NCBI GenBank assembly: GCA_026193155.1
Contig: JAPHSI010000221.1
Span: forward strand, 1-22,293
DNA length: 22,293 nucleotides
DNA from: Sulfurimonadaceae bacterium
GTDB taxonomy: Bacteria; Campylobacterota; Campylobacteria; Campylobacterales; Sulfurimonadaceae
Direction of reading: 5' to 3'
Shown: piece after piece, positions 21,723-22,293 of the stretch
How positions within the stretch are numbered: position 1 is the stretch's first letter
How the letters are laid out: each line of letters begins with the position of its first letter
The notes under the pieces: model-generated
What the model saw: only the letters and a program-made list of their open reading frames with translations
What the model was told of the DNA's origin: nothing
Databases searched by the model: none
Translations under genes and position numbers: made by a program

Positions 21723-22293
21723 ATGAGTATTCCTATTTATACTTACGATGCAATTATTGTTGGTGCAGGTCTTGCAGGATGTGCAGCAGCTAGAGAATTG
21801 CAAAATGCGGGAAAAAAAGTTGCAGTTATTACAAAACTTCACCCTTTGAGAAGCCACTCCGGTGCAGCTCAAGGTGGTGTAAATGCAGCTTTTAGTGATG
21901 AAGATTCTGTTGAACTTCATGAATTTGACACTGTTAAAGGGGCTGATTATTTAGCTGATCAAGATGCAGTAGAATTTATGTGTAAAAATGCACCTGAAAC
22001 TATCCGCTGGGCGGAAAGAATGGGTGCAGCTTTTAGTCGTAACAAAGACGGTAAAATTGCGCAACGCCCTTTTGGTGGGCAAAGTTCACCTCGTGCATGT
22101 TATGCAAAAGATAGAACAGGACTTACATTATTACAAACAATTTATGAACAAGCTCATCGTGTAGGTGTAAAATTTTGGGATGAATGGTATGCTGCTGACA
22201 TCATTTATAAAGATGGAAAAGTATCTGGTGTTGTAGCATTTAATATACGTGATATGCAAATGGCTATTTTCAACTGTAAACAAGTAATGTTTG
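21723..22293 (+). CDS. sdhA: succinate dehydrogenase / fumarate reductase flavoprotein subunit, N-terminal part
   Basis: Partial; the frame runs off the window end after 190 codons. The N-terminal FAD-binding motif 'VGAGLAG' (13-19) follows 'YDAIIV'. The covalent-FAD His is H45 in 'RSHSGAAQGGVNAA'. Next come 'HEFDTVKGADYLADQDAVEFM', 'QRPFGGQSSPRACYAKDRTG' and 'LLQTIYEQAHRVGV', all typical of SdhA/FrdA. It has no twin-arginine signal, so it is the cytoplasmic-facing subunit and not the exported methylmenaquinol:fumarate reductase (MfrA) type. The position usually His in 'DRTGH' is Leu here. Direction of use (succinate oxidation or fumarate respiration) cannot be told without the remaining subunits, which should lie downstream. 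Confidence 0.9.
   Translation, partial: MSIPIYTYDAIIVGAGLAGCAAARELQNAGKKVAVITKLHPLRSHSGAAQGGVNAAFSDEDSVELHEFDTVKGADYLADQDAVEFMCKNAPETIRWAERMGAAFSRNKDGKIAQRPFGGQSSPRACYAKDRTGLTLLQTIYEQAHRVGVKFWDEWYAADIIYKDGKVSGVVAFNIRDMQMAIFNCKQVMF

Noticed and set aside
1..22293. CRISPR array, tRNA, rRNA, prophage or toxin-antitoxin genes
   Set aside because: No regular repeats with spacers, no cloverleaf-like sequences or phage/transposase motifs were found in the gaps, all of which are under about 190 bases.

Overview
The window is AT-rich, densely packed bacterial chromosome. Several things point to Campylobacterota (epsilonproteobacteria), most likely a Sulfurimonas-like or related sulfur-oxidising member: an OprD-type porin, a small monohaem cytochrome c, the thiL-truD pair, the apt / pepA / ychF neighbourhood, a BvgS-like hybrid kinase and several c-di-GMP-type proteins, plus T-rich promoters with a clear TATAAT -10 box and little -35. 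The genus is inferred from protein flavour and gene order only. I see no tRNA, rRNA, CRISPR array, insertion sequence or prophage gene, and no gap between genes longer than about 190 bases.

Layout. (1) 1-857: the 3' end of an outer-membrane porin, cut by the window edge. (2) 845-2018, minus strand: a cytochrome c overlapping a CitE/HpcH-type lyase. (3) 2078-6974, plus strand: a tight seven-gene operon folD-lepB-M50 protease-rpiB-small coiled-coil protein-apt-trpB, with a promoter at its head and a hairpin/U-tract terminator at 6973-7006. (4) 6971-7864, minus strand: a REC-GGDEF protein degenerate in both domains. (5) 7944-9347: pepA. (6) 9462-14981: a signalling block made of a calcium-loop protein behind a sigma28-like promoter, an HD-GYP response regulator and a double-sensor hybrid histidine kinase. 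(7) 15036-16767: ychF plus an unknown gene. (8) 16751-20282, minus strand: operon thiL-truD-psd-unknown gene. (9) 20381-21583: a membrane-anchored degenerate GGDEF protein. (10) 21723 to the end: the start of a succinate dehydrogenase/fumarate reductase flavoprotein.

How it fits together. Housekeeping genes (one-carbon metabolism, protein export, purine salvage, tryptophan, tRNA modification, thiamine, phosphatidylethanolamine) alternate with signalling genes. Three proteins carry c-di-GMP-type domains: one HD-GYP with intact catalytic motifs and two GGDEF domains that have lost the GGDEF signature. One of the two keeps the RxxD inhibitory-site motif, so it could read c-di-GMP rather than make it. 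The HD-GYP regulator and the hybrid kinase are separated by 2 bases and probably form one pathway in which periplasmic solutes control c-di-GMP breakdown. The block sits between pepA and ychF, which I remember as adjacent in Campylobacter and Helicobacter, so it looks like a lineage-specific insertion.

Two of the three divergent intergenic regions carry near-symmetric -10 sequences. One of these is a perfect 10-bp inverted repeat. Both are candidates for bidirectional promoters or operators. Four starts differ from the longest open frame: the porin (no start in window), the M50 protease (ATG 3749), the HD-GYP regulator (ATG 10798) and truD (ATG 19456). thiL uses TTG.
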